A DNA stretch of 64,000 bases from Pratylenchus scribneri (GCA_030063045.1 JAQSEB010000035.1:62001-126000); one strand, 5' to 3'; positions 9,801 to 22,719 are shown, numbered from the stretch's first letter. A program made the numbers and translations. Notes: a model not told the origin generated them from the sequence alone.

Positions 9801-12575
9801 GTCGGTTATGAAGGTGCCACCGTAATTGAACCACAATGCGATTTTTACAATGAGCCAATTGCCACGTTGGATTTTGCCTCACTTTATCCGTCAATTATGA
9901 TCGCCCACAATTTATGCTACACAACGCTGGTCAATCAGAAGAATTTGCCGAAAAAGTTTAATTTAATTACAATTAATTCATTAATTTATTTTTATTTAGT
10001 TTGAAAGAGGGTGAAGACTACATTCGAACACCATCCGGCGATTGTTTCGTCAAAGCAAAACATTCAAAGGGATTGCTGCCGCAGGTTTTGGAGGAATTGT
10101 TGGCGGCAAGGAAAAAGGCAAAATCCGATTTGAAGAAGGAAACAAACCCACTCAGGTTATTCAATTATGAATGATACTATTTAATTTGCCCAATAAATTA
10201 GTGAATTGCCAAATAGAAAATACTTATAGCCGTAAAATTTATAACGGTTTATCCCTAATTAATAAACCATATAGCACTGGATTATTTAAATTGTTTTGGT
10301 TTTATCAAAATTAAATGGTATTAAACCTTTTTAAACCGATTTCGGTTAAAGATTAATTGTAATTTAAAATTGAATAAATTCAGACCAATTCATAACAACT
10401 GGGTATAGGGTTGGGGTCTAAATGATAAACCAATTATTGTCAATAAGCTTTTCGGCAGATTAAATATTTCTCTTTTTTAGATAATATTTAATCAATTTTA
10501 TTTTTAATTAAAGGCAAATGGTATTGAATGGAAGGCAATTGGCGCTGAAAGTTTCGGCCAATTCAGTTTATGGATTCACCGGTGCGTCCCGAGGCAAATT
10601 GCCTTGCGTGGAAGTTTCCCAATCGGTCACATCATTTGGTCGGCAAATGATCGAAATGACAAAACAAGAAGTCGAAAGTAAACTTAAACATTATTAAAAT
10701 TAATTTAATTATGTTTTTAGATTATTATAAATTTGGCGCAGTGAATGGTCTTTGTCCGGAGGATGCCAAAGTTATTTATGGGGACACCGACTCAGTGATG
10801 ATCAAATTTGGGGTAAATTTGGCACAAAAATTATGCAATTAATTTATTTTTGTATTTAAAGGTTAAAACCGTTGAACATGCAATGGAATTGGGCCGGCAT
10901 GCGGCCGCCGAAATTAGCAAACGATTTTTGGCGCCAATTCATTTGGAATTTGAGAAGATCTATTTTCCATATTTACTCATCAACAAAAAACGCTATGCCG
11001 GACTTTATTGGACACGCCCCGAAAAACACGATAAAATGGATTGTAAAGGGGTAAAAAATTGAATTAATTGAATTTGATTGAAATTCAATTTTAAGCTGGA
11101 AACAGTGCGAAGGGATAATTGTCCATTGGTGGCCAGTGTTTTGAATGCTTGCTTGGAGAAATTGCTGGTTGGCAGAGACAAGGAAGGAGCATTGAATTAT
11201 GCAAAAGCGGTCATTTCCGATTTACTCTGCGGTCGGGTGGACATTTCAATGTTGACAATCACAAAGGAATTGACCAAAAAGGGCGAGGTTTGTTCATTCA
11301 TTTTAAAATGAGAAATATTTAATTTATCGATTGAAAATATCAAAAAAGGAAAAGATTATAATGTTTTATAACGGTTCAATGGTTTATCCTATCCTAGACC
11401 AACCATACATACAAAATTGATAGATTTTTTCAACAAATATTTTGGTTTTGAACCAAAACCGTTTAAGACCTTTTGACCAAACCAAATAAAATAATAATAT
11501 CATTCGAGGCGTTTTGACGGACTATCCAATGGGTTTATGGTTTGGGGCTTTAATATTAAACTATTGAACCATAGGTTTTGAGAGGTTTGCGAATGAACAA
11601 CAAACCATTAAACCATTTAATTATTTTGGTATTATGTTCCCCAATAAATTGAATATTATCCTATTTAAAATAAACATATTCCAATTAAAATGTTAAATTC
11701 TCCAGAAATACGCAGCCAAGCAAGCCCATGTGGAATTGGCCGAGCGGATGCGGAAAAGGGATCCAGGCTCAGCACCTCGTCTCGGCGATCGAGTTCCCTA
11801 TGTGATTGTGAACAAAGGGGCAAATGTGCCAGCATATGAAAAGGCGGAAGATCCAATTTGGGTGGGTCAAATATAATATTTATATGCATATTAATTTTTG
11901 ATTTTAGGTGCTGACCAACAATGTCCCAATTGACACAACTTATTATTTGGAACATCAACTGGCCAAACCGCTGGCCCGCATTTTTGAACCCATTTTAGGC
12001 ATTAAGGCCGAACAAATTTTAATCAGTAAATTTATTTATAAATTTAAAATTTCAAAAATATATTTCAGATGGAGATCATACAAAGAAGAAAATGGTCACA
12101 AAGCTGAAAAGTGGATTAATGGCCGGATATTTTGCCAAAAAATCGAATTGTTTGGTTTGTCGAGCGCCAATGGATTTTGAAGAGGACAAAGCGCCGGCAA
12201 CATGCAAAAATTGTCAACCGAAAGCGAGGAAACTTTACATGGAAAAGGTTTAAAAATTTAATTTTAAGAAATATTAATTTGAATTATCCAAAAAGATTGT
12301 TGAAATTCGGGCAGCGGAACATCGATTTGGACGCCTTTGGACCGAATGCCAAAATTGTGCTGGAATGCTCAAAGAGGAAGTGTTTTGTTCAAGGTCCGGT
12401 TACCCTCATGAAAGCAGTATTTTAGAATTATAATTTTAGCCGTGATTGTCCAATCTTCTATATGCGTGAGAAAGTAAGAAATGATTTGGAGGAGCTGGAA
12501 CGAGTTTATCGCCGTTTCCAAATCCAATCAAAAGAATTGCCAATGTTTGATGGAGTGGAAAATTCGGCAGAATGA
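6808..12575 (+). CDS. POLD1: DNA polymerase delta catalytic subunit
   Basis: Twenty-four exons in one frame give 1131 residues (human about 1107): 6808-6887, 6936-6997, 7043-7097, 7143-7276, 7327-7496, 7537-7684, 7728-7840, 7884-7994, 8036-8147, 8198-8469, 8799-8942, 8987-9097, 9500-9691, 9744-9955, 10000-10155, 10514-10677, 10721-10812, 10862-11050, 11096-11287, 11706-11861, 11908-12025, 12069-12247, 12296-12393 and 12440-12575. Landmarks: N-terminal basic tail, exonuclease motifs SFDIECMG and [11 protein letters not shown], and polymerase motifs [23 protein letters not shown] and [10 protein letters not shown], then KKRYAGLYW. The C-terminus has the CysA zinc module (CLVCRAPM ... CKNC) and the CysB iron-sulfur module (CQNCAGM ... 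[11 protein letters not shown]). It is the lagging-strand replicative polymerase with 3'-5' proofreading. Four introns of 330-420 bp carry repeat DNA; the others are about 40-50 bp. Confidence 0.98.
8489..8765. mobile_element. Inverted-repeat element family A, copy 1 (polymerase delta intron 10)
   Basis: AT-rich insert opening with gaaaagattattaacagttcaat and closing with its rough inverse (gaaccgttaaaacttttgtcc). The interior holds aaccataaaattgtttaa and ggtttaaacggtttaa motifs shared with copies at 11.3, 29.8, 42.6, 44.1 and 63.3 kb. No coding capacity, so a non-autonomous MITE-like element is likely. The host intron is spliced around it (8470-8798). Confidence 0.75.
9110..9480. repeat. Unclassified insert in polymerase delta intron 12
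   Basis: The intron 9098-9499 is about eight times longer than its small neighbours. It contains paired motifs (tttccggaaat near 9144 and catttccggaatt near 9438, and two aaaccggtt blocks at about 9280 and 9333) suggesting a decayed inverted-repeat element. It lacks the family A signatures at its ends, so I keep it separate. Confidence 0.4.
10200..10460. repeat. Divergent family-A-like insert in polymerase delta intron 15
   Basis: The intron 10156-10513 holds ataacggtttatccctaatt, taaaccatatagcac and ttaaaccgatttcggtt, which resemble family A interior motifs, but the terminal inverted repeats are not clear. Probably an old or rearranged copy. Confidence 0.4.
11345..11630. mobile_element. Inverted-repeat element family A, copy 2 (polymerase delta intron 19)
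   Basis: Begins aaaagattataatgttttat followed by aacggttcaatggtttatcc and ends with aaccattaaaccatttaa. The interior includes aaccaaaaccgtttaag. It lies wholly inside the 418-bp intron 11288-11705. Confidence 0.7.
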
Positions 12576-12895
12576 AAATTAATTTATTTAACCATCAATT
12601 TTATTTGATTATCCCATCAATCCCCCCTTAATATTGACTATTTATTGATTGATATTTTTGCTGCCTTCGATCTCCTTTTACTATTTTTGAAATGAGACAA
12701 ACCTAAACCCTTGTTTTTAATTTATTTTTGACTTGAATAAATTTGAATTAACATCAATTTTTAAACTGGTTCTTAAATAGCATGGCCGTTGTCTTTCCCA
12801 TTCCCATGACCCTTTAAAGAAAAAGAAATCCATAATTTTAAATCAGTCATCCTCGTTGGAAACAATGACCGATTGCAATTAATTTGCATTGATGA
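12576..12895. other. Short intergenic gap
   Basis: Polymerase delta 3' flank and tRNA 5' flank. AT-rich with aataaa-like stretches near 12640 and 12735; nothing else recognised. Confidence 0.6.
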
Positions 12896-12967
12896 GCCTC
12901 TATAGCTCAGGGGTAGAGCGCCAGTCTAGTAAACTGGAGGTCGGCGGTTCGAGACCGCCTGGAGGCA
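12896..12967 (+). tRNA. tRNA-Thr (AGT anticodon)
   Basis: A complete 72-nt cloverleaf. The acceptor gcctcta pairs with tggaggc (one G-U) before discriminator A, and the D arm is gctcaggggtagagc. Anticodon stem ccagt/actgg encloses the 7-nt loop ctagtaa with anticodon AGT. The T arm is ggcgg-ttcgaga-ccgcc. There is no intron, and a T-run follows at 12973. Confidence 0.95.
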
Positions 12968-13030
12968 ATAATTTTTTGGAATCAAAATTTGTTATTTTAG
13001 ATTGTTTTTTCCTTGAAAAAATATTTCTCT

Positions 13031-13103
13031 CTTCTCGGGATTCGAACCTCGGCCAAAAATCTAGCGCTTAAGGCTTAACCAATTGCGCTATGATAACACC
13101 TAG
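13031..13103 (-). pseudogene. tRNA-like sequence, probably decayed
   Basis: On the minus strand there is an A-box-like tagcgcaattggttaag and a B-box ggttcgaatcc at tRNA spacing, 65 bp from the real tRNA-Thr. The acceptor strands do not pair and I could not form a proper anticodon stem. It may be a tRNA pseudogene or a tRNA-derived repeat. Confidence 0.5.
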
Positions 13104-15534
13104 TGAAACTTCCTTTTCCAAATTAAGTCGAACATGTAGTTGAAATTTTTTTTTGAAAAACTGGAAGATATTGTTCTGAATTGTGCGATGATGTTGAAAA
13201 ATGAAGAAGATATGACGGATAAAATGTGATCTGGTATGATCTCATCAAACTTTTACACACATTCACATACGTGAAACATTGTGGACAAGATGAGAAACAA
13301 GCCAGACCCCATTTTGTGCCGATCATTTATGCAAATTTGAGATTGATGTACTGCTTCATTTTTAAGGGAATTTGGACTTGATTTTACGGATGATTTGGAC
13401 GAAATTGTTTTAATAATAAAATTTATTGCTGCTTTCTTTCATTCAATTTTCCAATTATTCTCATTTTATCGATGAGAGGCAAAAATAATGAACGGCTACG
13501 GCCGATGGAGGAAAAAATGTTTAGAAGAGGAATTGGGAGAGGTCCTCTTCGGTGAATAAAATAAAATGCTGCTGATGAGGTGTCTCATTTATTTCTCATA
13601 TTTAATAACTGATGTGGATGTGGAAGTTGGGACTGTGTGGACTGATATGGGAATGGCGACTTTGTTGGTTGCTCAATGTAAAATGGGGGAATTGGGAATG
13701 GAATAAATGAATGAATGAATGGGAGGAGGACGAACTGTGTGATTGAATGCTGCTGTTGGCGAGCTTTAGGGGGCAGAGCCGAGATTGGCGATTGTATGAA
13801 AATGAAGGAAAGGAAATGGTGTTGGTGGTGTCTCTGAGGCTGGTCGGTTGGGGTGGTGGTGGTGGTCGACCGGTGTGTTGCTGCAATGGAATGCATATTC
13901 ATTCTTGCTTGGGGGCGATGGATGGACGAGAGGGGATCGACGAGAGCTGATGAGCCTGGGAGGGCGACGACGGACGAGCACACACGAATGGTCTTGGTTG
14001 GTGGTGGTATTGGACTGGTTGAGGGAGAGGAAAGGAATATTGGTTGGGTCTGGTCTGTTGGTTCGGCCGCTCGCAAGGCAACCACCTCCCTTCCGAGACA
14101 CTTCCACCAAAATTCTTCCTCCGGTCCTCCCGAATTTGTTGAGTGGTACGAAGGGCAAGAATGAATGGAGGAGGGAAGAAAGGTCGAGAATAAAGGAAGG
14201 AAAGCAAAAAATGGCCGAGAGGGAATGCTCTCCGATGAAGGGTGGACCAGTGCAATGTGCGACTGAGACTGACTGATGGATGGATGAATGAGAGGTGACT
14301 GATGGAGAAAGACACCCTTTAGGGGGCAACATTGAACTGCTCAATCACAAAAAGTGGTCGATGAAAGGAGGAGGGAAGAGAAGAGGACTAATGGGGAGTC
14401 AGTGGGGCTTTTGGCCGCGAGGAATAGTAGCAAAGAGGATTTGCTTGGGGGGTGTCGAGGAGGTGAATTTATGTGCGTATGTCTGTGGAGATCGCAAAGT
14501 GGTCTGGGTCTGGGTTGGAGTTTTGGGTGCGCAGTGACCAACAGAAGCAAAAAAGGAAGGCATAAAAGTGCAATGGATGAAAGTGGGAAGAAGAAGAGAA
14601 GAAGGAACTGCCCCAATGGCAGGCCGGATGAGATGAAGATGAGGTTTTTTCGTCTCATCGCAGGTGGCCCTTTTCTCTTCCTTCCTTCCTTCCTTCCTTC
14701 CGTCCAATCTTCACCTCCAATCTATGTCTGCCTAAAGGTCCATTCTCTTCTCAAACCTCCAAAAAGAAAATCGCCTCATTTGTTTCCATCAATTTGGTTT
14801 AGAGACTGGTTGGGGGTTGGTGTTGGTTGGGCGATCCGCCGCACACGGATAAATAGTGTCTATGTGGCGGAAAAAGGATGATGAAGAGGAGAAGGGGAAA
14901 AATTGGTGACGATGTAGCTCTTCCTTCCCCATTCTCGATTTTGTCTGTCTAGTCTTTCTCTCGATGTATTCTTTCGTCCATCAGCAGCAACAGGTAGTTC
15001 ATCCACGCAAATAAATATAAACTAATGCTACTGCCGATTGCCGATGAGATTAGGTGTCTGGGGTTTTGACAGGGAATAAAATGTGGATGAAACTTTTATT
15101 GAGTGATGATCGCTTGAGGGGGCATCTTCCAGCCTCACACTTCTCGTCCATTTCTTCTTGTTGCCTTTGAAAATGCTTTCCTTTCAATTGAACCGATCCG
15201 ATGGACGAAAGGGGATTTGGATGGTAGGAAAGAATGGGAAAAGGGTGTTTGGTTGCCCTTCTCATTAATTATAAATTTTTTTTTCAAGATTTTTCTTTGA
15301 CTGGCTACTTTTCGGGAGCGTAGCTAAAAATATACGGAAAACGAATTTTGACCTGAATTGGTGGAAGAAATGTTGATGGAGGGAAGTGTAAAATAAGAAA
15401 GAAATTAGAATTGGGGAATGGAATACAAAACACAGGGATAAAAGGAAAAAGGAGATATGAAAAAAGTGAATGAATGATTTCTCGATATATTTATAGAATT
15501 ATTTCATTTTGTACTTTTGTTATGATTTTTTAAA
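13104..15534. other. Gene desert, purine-rich block on the plus strand
   Basis: From about 13,500 to 15,250 the plus strand is strongly G+A-rich, with simple repeats (gtggtggtggtgg near 13,855, a cttc tract at 14,680-14,705, many gatgga and gaatga runs). Stops are rare on both strands, so overlapping open frames appear in most frames; none has a recognisable domain, convincing splice sites or consistent codon use. I treat the block as non-coding. It could be regulatory DNA of the forkhead gene or an unrecognised transcript. Confidence 0.5.
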
Positions 15535-16881
15535 TTCCGCCCGTTCTGATTTTTATTAAATTCCGCCTGTTCTGATTTTAATAATTCTGCCTGTTCTGAT
15601 TTTAATAATTCCGCCCATTCTGATTTTAATAATTCCGCCCGTTCTGATTTTATTAAATTCCGCCTGTTCTGATTTTAATAATTCCGCCTCTTCTGATTTT
15701 AATAATTCCGCCTGTTCTGATTTTAATAATTCCGCCTGTTCTGATTTTAATAATTCCGCCTGTTCTGATTTTAATAATTCCGCCTATTCTGATTTTTAAT
15801 AATTCCGCCTGTTCTGATTTTTAATAATTCCGCCTGTTCTGATTTTTAATAATTCCGCCTGTTCTGATTTTAATAATTCCGCCTGTTCTGATTTTTAATA
15901 ATTCCGCCTGTTCTGATTTTAATAATTCCGCCTGTTCTGATTTTAATTATTCCGCCTGTTCTGATTTTAATAATTCCGCCTGTTCTGATTTTTAATAATT
16001 CCGCCTGTTCTGATTTTAATAATTCCGCCTGTTCTGATTTTTAATAATTCCGCCTATTCTGATTTTAATAATTCCGCCTCTTCTGATTTTCATAATTCCG
16101 CCCGTTCTGATTTTAATAATTCCGCCTGTTCTGATTTTAATAATTCCGCCTATTCTGATTTTATTAAATTCCGCCTGTTCTGATTTTAATAATTCCGCCT
16201 ATTCTGATTTTAATAATTCCGCCTGTTCTGATTTTAATAATTCCGCCTGTTCTGATTTTAATAATTCCGCCTGTTCTGATTTTAATAATTCCCCCTGTTC
16301 TGATTTTAATAGTTCCGCCTGTTCTGATTTTAATAATTCCGCCTGTTCTGATTTTAATAATTCCGCCTGTTCTGATTTTAATAATTCCGCCTGTTCTGAT
16401 TTTTAATAATTCCGCCTGTTCTGATTTTAATAATTCCGCCTGTTCTGATTTTTAATAATTCCGCCTATTCTGATTTTAATAATTCCGCCTCTTCTGATTT
16501 TCATAATTCCGCCCGTTCTGATTTTAATAATTCCGCCTGTTCTGATTTTAATAATTCCGCCTATTCTGATTTTATTAAATTCCGCCTGTTCTGATTTTAA
16601 TAATTCCGCCTATTCTGATTTTAATAATTCCGCCTGTTCTGATTTTAATAATTCCGCCTGTTCTGATTTTAATAATTCCGCCTGTTCTGATTTTAATAAT
16701 TCCCCCTGTTCTGATTTTAATAGTTCCGCCTGTTCTGATTTTAATAATTCCGCCTGTTCTGATTTTAATAATTCCGCCTGTTCTGATTTTAATAATTCTG
16801 CCTGTTCTGATTTTAATAATTCCGCCCATTCTGATTTTAATAATTCCGCCTGTTCTGATTTTATTAAATTCCGCCTGTTCT
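15535..16881. repeat. 24-bp satellite array 2, with a higher-order repeat
   Basis: About 55 units of the 24-bp satellite in reverse orientation (core gttctgattttaataattc), with point variants (cctattctg, cctcttctg, cccgttctg, ccccctgttc) and some 25-bp units (extra T). The same ordered set of variants appears twice 411 bp apart: tcataattccgcccg at about 16,090 and 16,501, and ccccctgttctg at 16,291 and 16,702. This shows segmental duplication inside the array. Confidence 0.96.
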
Positions 16882-19800
16882 TATAAAACAAAATAATCGA
16901 ACCATGTCGGCATCAAACTTTCACCCAATTCGCTTCAAATCGACGTCATACCACTACGGCCAACAGACAAATTATTGGTGTCTTAAAAATTTCTATTACA
17001 AAAAGAAAAATCAAAATTTGCTTATCGTTATCGTATTTCGTCTATTATTAGTGGCCCCGAGGCTATTTTCAGAAATCCTACAAAAGGAAGCAAAAATTCC
17101 ACTTTTACTTTTTTTCTCGTTACGTCAAAAGAGGGCGACCGACAATACAAAAGGAGCTATTATTAGAAGTGGGGCTTCTACTACAGAGAGATGGACATAG
17201 AGGAAATTCTCTATTTTAATGCCAAAAGCCAAAACGAAATACAAATTCATTTGTTCTTATTGTGAATTTTTGATGACCCTTTCGTTAATTCACATTTCTC
17301 TAAGTAAGTTTCAAATACCCTCCTCTCGTTGATTGTTTTGTTTTCCTTCATAAATATTTTGCCATATATCCCCCTTCCTCATTTTCCTCAAAATTTTGCA
17401 TTTCCCCACCCTCATCCCTCACTCCCAATTCGTCGTCGTTCATCTGCCCATTCATTCATTTCCCCATCCAAATCCCCCCATCGATCACTATCCAATCCAT
17501 ATCCCAATCCTTCCTTGGCCCTTTGTGTAAAATGACCGGCTTTGGGACGAAATGCTGCTGACAAATTGGCCATTACCCTCCATAGAAAAAAGGGCCCAAA
17601 GAGGCACACTAATCGGCAAAGGGCCAACTTCGTTCCTTTCGCCAAAATTTTCCCTTCCCTTCACACTGGCTCCTCTCCGTCTGCTGGCCCAAAATGTGCG
17701 CAAATTTTTGGATGAGGACAAGCAGCTGCCTGGGCAAAATGCCTTCGAGGACAAAGGCCAAATAAAAAAGAGGAAGAGGATGAAAAATTTGGCCATTCCA
17801 AAATGTTGAAGGAATTGGAAGGAATAATATTTCGAATGAATGTTTGTGAATATGTGAATATTTGTGCATTTTTATATAATGCAAAATTCATATTTGGATT
17901 GGATTGAATTGAATTGTTTTGTGGCTGTCAACTTGAATTAGCCATGAATTGGGCGCTCAATTTCGGTGAAGAAGAAATGCGCATTCTTGGGTCTGGGATC
18001 TGGGTGAAATGGGTGAATGTAGGGCATATGGCAGGAAAATATATTTATTATTCATTGGATAATATTTGGATATTTGGTGCTCTTTTGGTCAATATTTCAA
18101 TTTTTATATTATTAAAGCATCCCCAAACTTAAATGTCAACAAATTTCATTTTATCCACTAATTCCAATTGCCAAATCCATCCCCCCTTCTCACCCTTCAA
18201 AAAAAGTAAATCCTTTTCCATCCGTCACTCCCAAATCTGCATAAACCTCACCAAAAATTCATCGCCCCAGCCGACAAAATCTTCGGCCCTTCTTCGATTT
18301 GGCCGCCGATAAGCAAAAAAAGGGAAATTGGGCCAATGTGCCAATGCCGAAATGGATATATTCCACCTACCTCTTCATCCGGTCCATTCTCCCTTTTCAT
18401 CAGCAAAAACTTGTCCACCACTGAATTTCCACTTCAACTTGGCCCCCACCCACCTTTCCACCCCATCCCCTACATCTTCTAATCCCCTAATTGCCCATCT
18501 TCTCCTCCCCCACCAAAAATGTGATGATGCGCGATATAGATGGATTGGATGTATGGGTGTGAGGGTGAGGGAGGGGTGATTTCGGAAGGAAGGAGGATTT
18601 GGCTGAATTTGAAGGGGAATTGAGGATGGAAATGTACTGTATTTTAAGAGGGGAAAACAACTTCTTATTTTATTACCCCAAAGCAAATTCAATCTATTTC
18701 TGGCTGTCATTTATTTTCAGTCAACAATAAATGATAATGGTGTCATAATTTCCATAATAATTTAAATACGTTAATCAAATCTCAAATGATACTTCCTATC
18801 CATAGTAATATAATTTGAATAATTCACCAAATCTAACATAATGACGGCGGCATTCCAACTAACTAACTAACTTAAGAAGGGCATCCAAATTCCAAACCCC
18901 ATTCGCGCTCATCAAGTCAAGGTCAAGAATGGGGCGAGCAAAGGCGAAAGTTGGCCGGAAAACACATAAAAAAATGCCGATCTTGGTTTTGAGCCGATTT
19001 TCAACGACCCTCAAAACCACTTGGCGTAATCCCCTCGGGGACCATAAATTGGCACTTCCTTTTGTGGCATTTCCTTCCCTTTTTCCTTTTTGAGTGTGCG
19101 GTCGGCAACTTTGCTTGGCATTATCAAAAATAGGGGAATTTATGAAGAAGGGGGAATGGGGGTTTGATGATGAGTTGAATGAATGCGCAATCCGCCTTTG
19201 GCTCCCAATTTTTTGGCAAAAACAAGTGGTGGAATAAAATAAATTAAAAGGGGATTGGAAAATGAAGCCAGTTATTGGGTTTTATTATTGGCCACCGAAT
19301 GATCGATCAGCAAATGGATTATCATTTTAATATGAATTTAGTGAGAACAATTCGATTAGGCCAATTTGATAGTTCGATGGCGAATTGATCGAAGATGAAA
19401 GGGAAAATAGTAGGAGGAATTGGGCGGAGTCAAATGAGAAAAATGGGAGAGAGGGAATGGAAAAAGGGAAGAATGACTAATCTAAATGTCCTATTGGAAG
19501 AACTCATTTTCCTTATTTTACCTGCCAAGATGCCAATTGCCAACTATCATTTTGGTTGGTCATATTTTCTGCCAATTCATATTTATTATTCTAACACAGC
19601 TAATAAATTCTGAGAAATTAAATGACATTTGGGGTGGCCAAATTATGTTCATTGTTCTCCTACCATTTTTCAAAATATTATTATTTTTCAATTTCACCGT
19701 AATTCGCCCCATTCTTTTTCACTGCCTGTGCCAGGGATAAACAGCAGCCGACAGCAGCTTTTCCCCATAATTTTCCACCAAATATAATAAATATTTTATT

Positions 19801-20157
19801 GGCTCTTTCATTTCAGCATTTTCACCCAAAGCACAGATAAATTTATGGGAAATGGGCAATTTCACCATAGCACAGCTTTGTATACTTATTTCAAATTATT
19901 TTAGATTCATTCGATAATTTCTTTTTCCCCAAATTTGAGAAGATCCAAAAATTTTACATAATCGGCTGGAGATGATAATTGAAATTGAGTACCGCTATTG
20001 AATACCTCCATTCGTATTTAGCTCATAAAAGTCATAACTCATAATTCAACAATGCAATTACCATTCTGGGAAAAAGTATATAAAATTGTAAAGTCCTATG
20101 GGTTATCTTTTGGTTTGGCTCATGTTAATTTTATGATATTTAATTGGCCGTTTTGAT
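16882..20157. other. Gene desert, pyrimidine-rich segment
   Basis: No supported gene. About 17,330-18,560 is C+T-rich on the plus strand (runs such as ccccaccctcatccctcactcc), the strand opposite of the 13.5-15.2 kb skew. Overlapping open frames on both strands show no family signature. The remainder is ordinary AT-rich sequence. Confidence 0.5.
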
Positions 20158-20616
20158 TTTATTTCCACCTGTTCTTAGAATAATTCCGCCTGTTCTGATT
20201 TTAATAATTCCCCCTGTTCTGATTTTAATAATTCCGCCTGTTCTGATTTTAATAATTCCGCCTGTTCTGATTTTAATAATTCCCCCTGTTCTGATTTTAA
20301 TAATTCCGCCTGTTCTGATTTTAATAATTCCGCCTGTTCTGATTTTAATAATTCCGCCTGTTCTGATTTTAATAATTCCGCCTGTTCTGATTTTAATAAT
20401 TCCGCCTGTTCTGATTTTAATAATTCCGCCTGTTCTGATTTTAATAATTCCGCCTGTTCTGATTTTAATAATTCCGCCTGTTCTGATTTTAATAATTCCG
20501 CCTGTTCTGATTTTAATAATTCCGCCTGTTCTGATTTTAATAATTCCGCCTGTTCTGATTTTTAATAATTCCGCCTGTTCTGATTTTAATAATTCCGCTT
20601 GTTCTAATTTATTTTA
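20158..20616. repeat. 24-bp satellite array 3
   Basis: About 19 units in the same orientation as array 2 (core gttctgattttaataattc), almost homogeneous, with two ccccctg variants near 20,211 and 20,283 and a decayed last unit (cttgttctaattta). It gives an artificial PPVLILII repeat frame. Confidence 0.96.
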
Positions 20617-22719
20617 TTTTTGAGGAATGAAAAAGACATTTTTATTGGCTATTTAGAAATAAAATATAGTATTTTAAAGAAATTTACTTATCATTGGTGC
20701 ATATTAAAACGGAATTTCTTGCGGAAAAATCACTTTTACAAAATATTTCGACTAATAATTGCCAAATTATTGAATTCAACATTTCTTCTTCCTTCAAATA
20801 ATTTTCATTCAAATTTTTTCCTTTCCTCCGGTTTACTCCATCCCAAAGGAAAGATTGTTATCGACCAAATAGAATGCAGCAGATTAACATCCTCATATTC
20901 CCTCCCCCATCATACCGTATATTCATCCATTCACAAGCCATCCATGATGATGCGCAATATTCGCAGTGGCAGCTGCGCGCGAGCATCCAAAATCCATTCA
21001 TTCTCTTCCAAATTCTTCGCAAAACACCAATTCAATTTTCTTCTCATTCATTTGGCATCATCCTCACAATTCATTCATTTATTTATTTTTATTATTGTGC
21101 CCATTCTGAATCTTCTTAAACCCATTTCTAATCCCCCTCCAATAAATTTGGCCCCCTCTCTGTATTCCCAATGGCCACCGAATCATGCTGTACATATTTT
21201 ATTTTCTCACAGGCCAAAATCTTATCATTTTAGCCTATTTTAGGGTTAACAATCAAAAAAGTTAAAATTTAATCCGAATAAAAAATGACTTTTAATTCAG
21301 TAGTCCAATTCAATTATTAATTCCCAAGTTAAACTTATCAATTCAATAATTTCCCTTCCCATTTTTCAATGTTTTCATTGTTGAAAATGGGCCAACAAAT
21401 CAAGACAACTGTGCACCAAAAAGGGGGAATTTGAAATCAAAATATTTGCTCGATGCCTCCCTTTTGCCTTGACTGATCGGCTCCCATCACAATCGGCTGC
21501 CATTGTCAATTCAATTTGTGTCCAACAGCAGCAAAAGGGGCAAAGGAAGGAAAGAGAAGAAGCACTCAGGCAGAAAAGTCATCGCCCTCCCTTCCAATTC
21601 CGCCGGTGGCCCTCTCAAGGCCAGCCAATAATCTTCCTTCTCCCCTCTTTCCCATTTCCCCATTTGACATTGCCCCGCCCCTTACTCCTTCTGCTGCTGA
21701 TCACAATGGAAAAATGTTATTCTATCGAGGAATAAACACATTAAACTCTTCTAAAAACATTGGCCACTATTTTTTTCACTAATTAATTATATATTTATAT
21801 TTTCTTCAATGACTGATTCATTTACTAAACATACCGTAAATTTTCTTTTAATACTCCAATCTCTAATAATTCCTCACCCTCGACTTTGAGACCCATAGCT
21901 CTTGGCAGGTGAACTTTAAAAATTTTATTTAATTTTCTTTGTTCCCTAAAGCTCTAAAAATCTGCTATAATTTTTTCAAAAATATCCATAAAATTAAGGA
22001 GATAAACTCCAAATTTTCCTAATTTGAAAAATAATACTCAGGGGTATTAAAGGAGTATATACGATAATTGTTTAGCCAATTCAACGTTTTATTAAATGCC
22101 ATTTAATGAATTATCGTCGAATTATTCCACACTTTAGTCAAATGTGTGTGCTGTGTGCCACTTCATTCCCAAATCCCAATCAAAAATAGAATATCCAAAA
22201 ATAATGTGGAAACCGGAAATCCTTTTTTTTTGTACATTTGGCTTGACAATTGACATCAAATTAATATTATTAATTTCCATGGATTCGCAACATACCCCTA
22301 CCTATACCTACCCCCTTTCCCCAATTGAGGCCGCCACGGTATACTATTTTGAAGAGTGGGTGGAAGGCAAATTATGTTTCTGAATCCCCCTCACCCCTAG
22401 ACCCTTTCTCCATCCCAATCCAATCTAAACCCAATTTTGTGCTCGTCAAAACCAATTTTCTCATTCAACAATGTTGTTTCCCACCTCCCCATCATTCCAC
22501 CCAAAAAGGCACCCTTCAATCATCGAGTACAGTAATCCTTCCCAAAAATATATTGAATGAATTATTCGCGCCAGCCATCCCCCCCCTCCCCCCCCCCCAC
22601 CAAATAAAGACTAACATTTGATTTGGAAAGGAAAATAAAATGTTTTATTTTTGCTGATAAGCCGCCCTTCATTCAATCCCTTCCACTATTCCCTTCCGCC
22701 GATCATCCATTGCTCAAAA
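20617..22719. other. Region upstream of the forkhead gene
   Basis: No supported gene. AT-rich with pyrimidine tracts (a C-rich run at about 22,580-22,600). It is the immediate 5' flank of the forkhead gene and the likely place for its promoter and enhancers; I can name no specific site. Confidence 0.5.

Noticed and set aside
13585..14881. Overlapping open frames of 100-190 codons on both strands
   Set aside because: Low-complexity, skewed DNA lacking stops; no domain, splice logic or codon preference on either strand.
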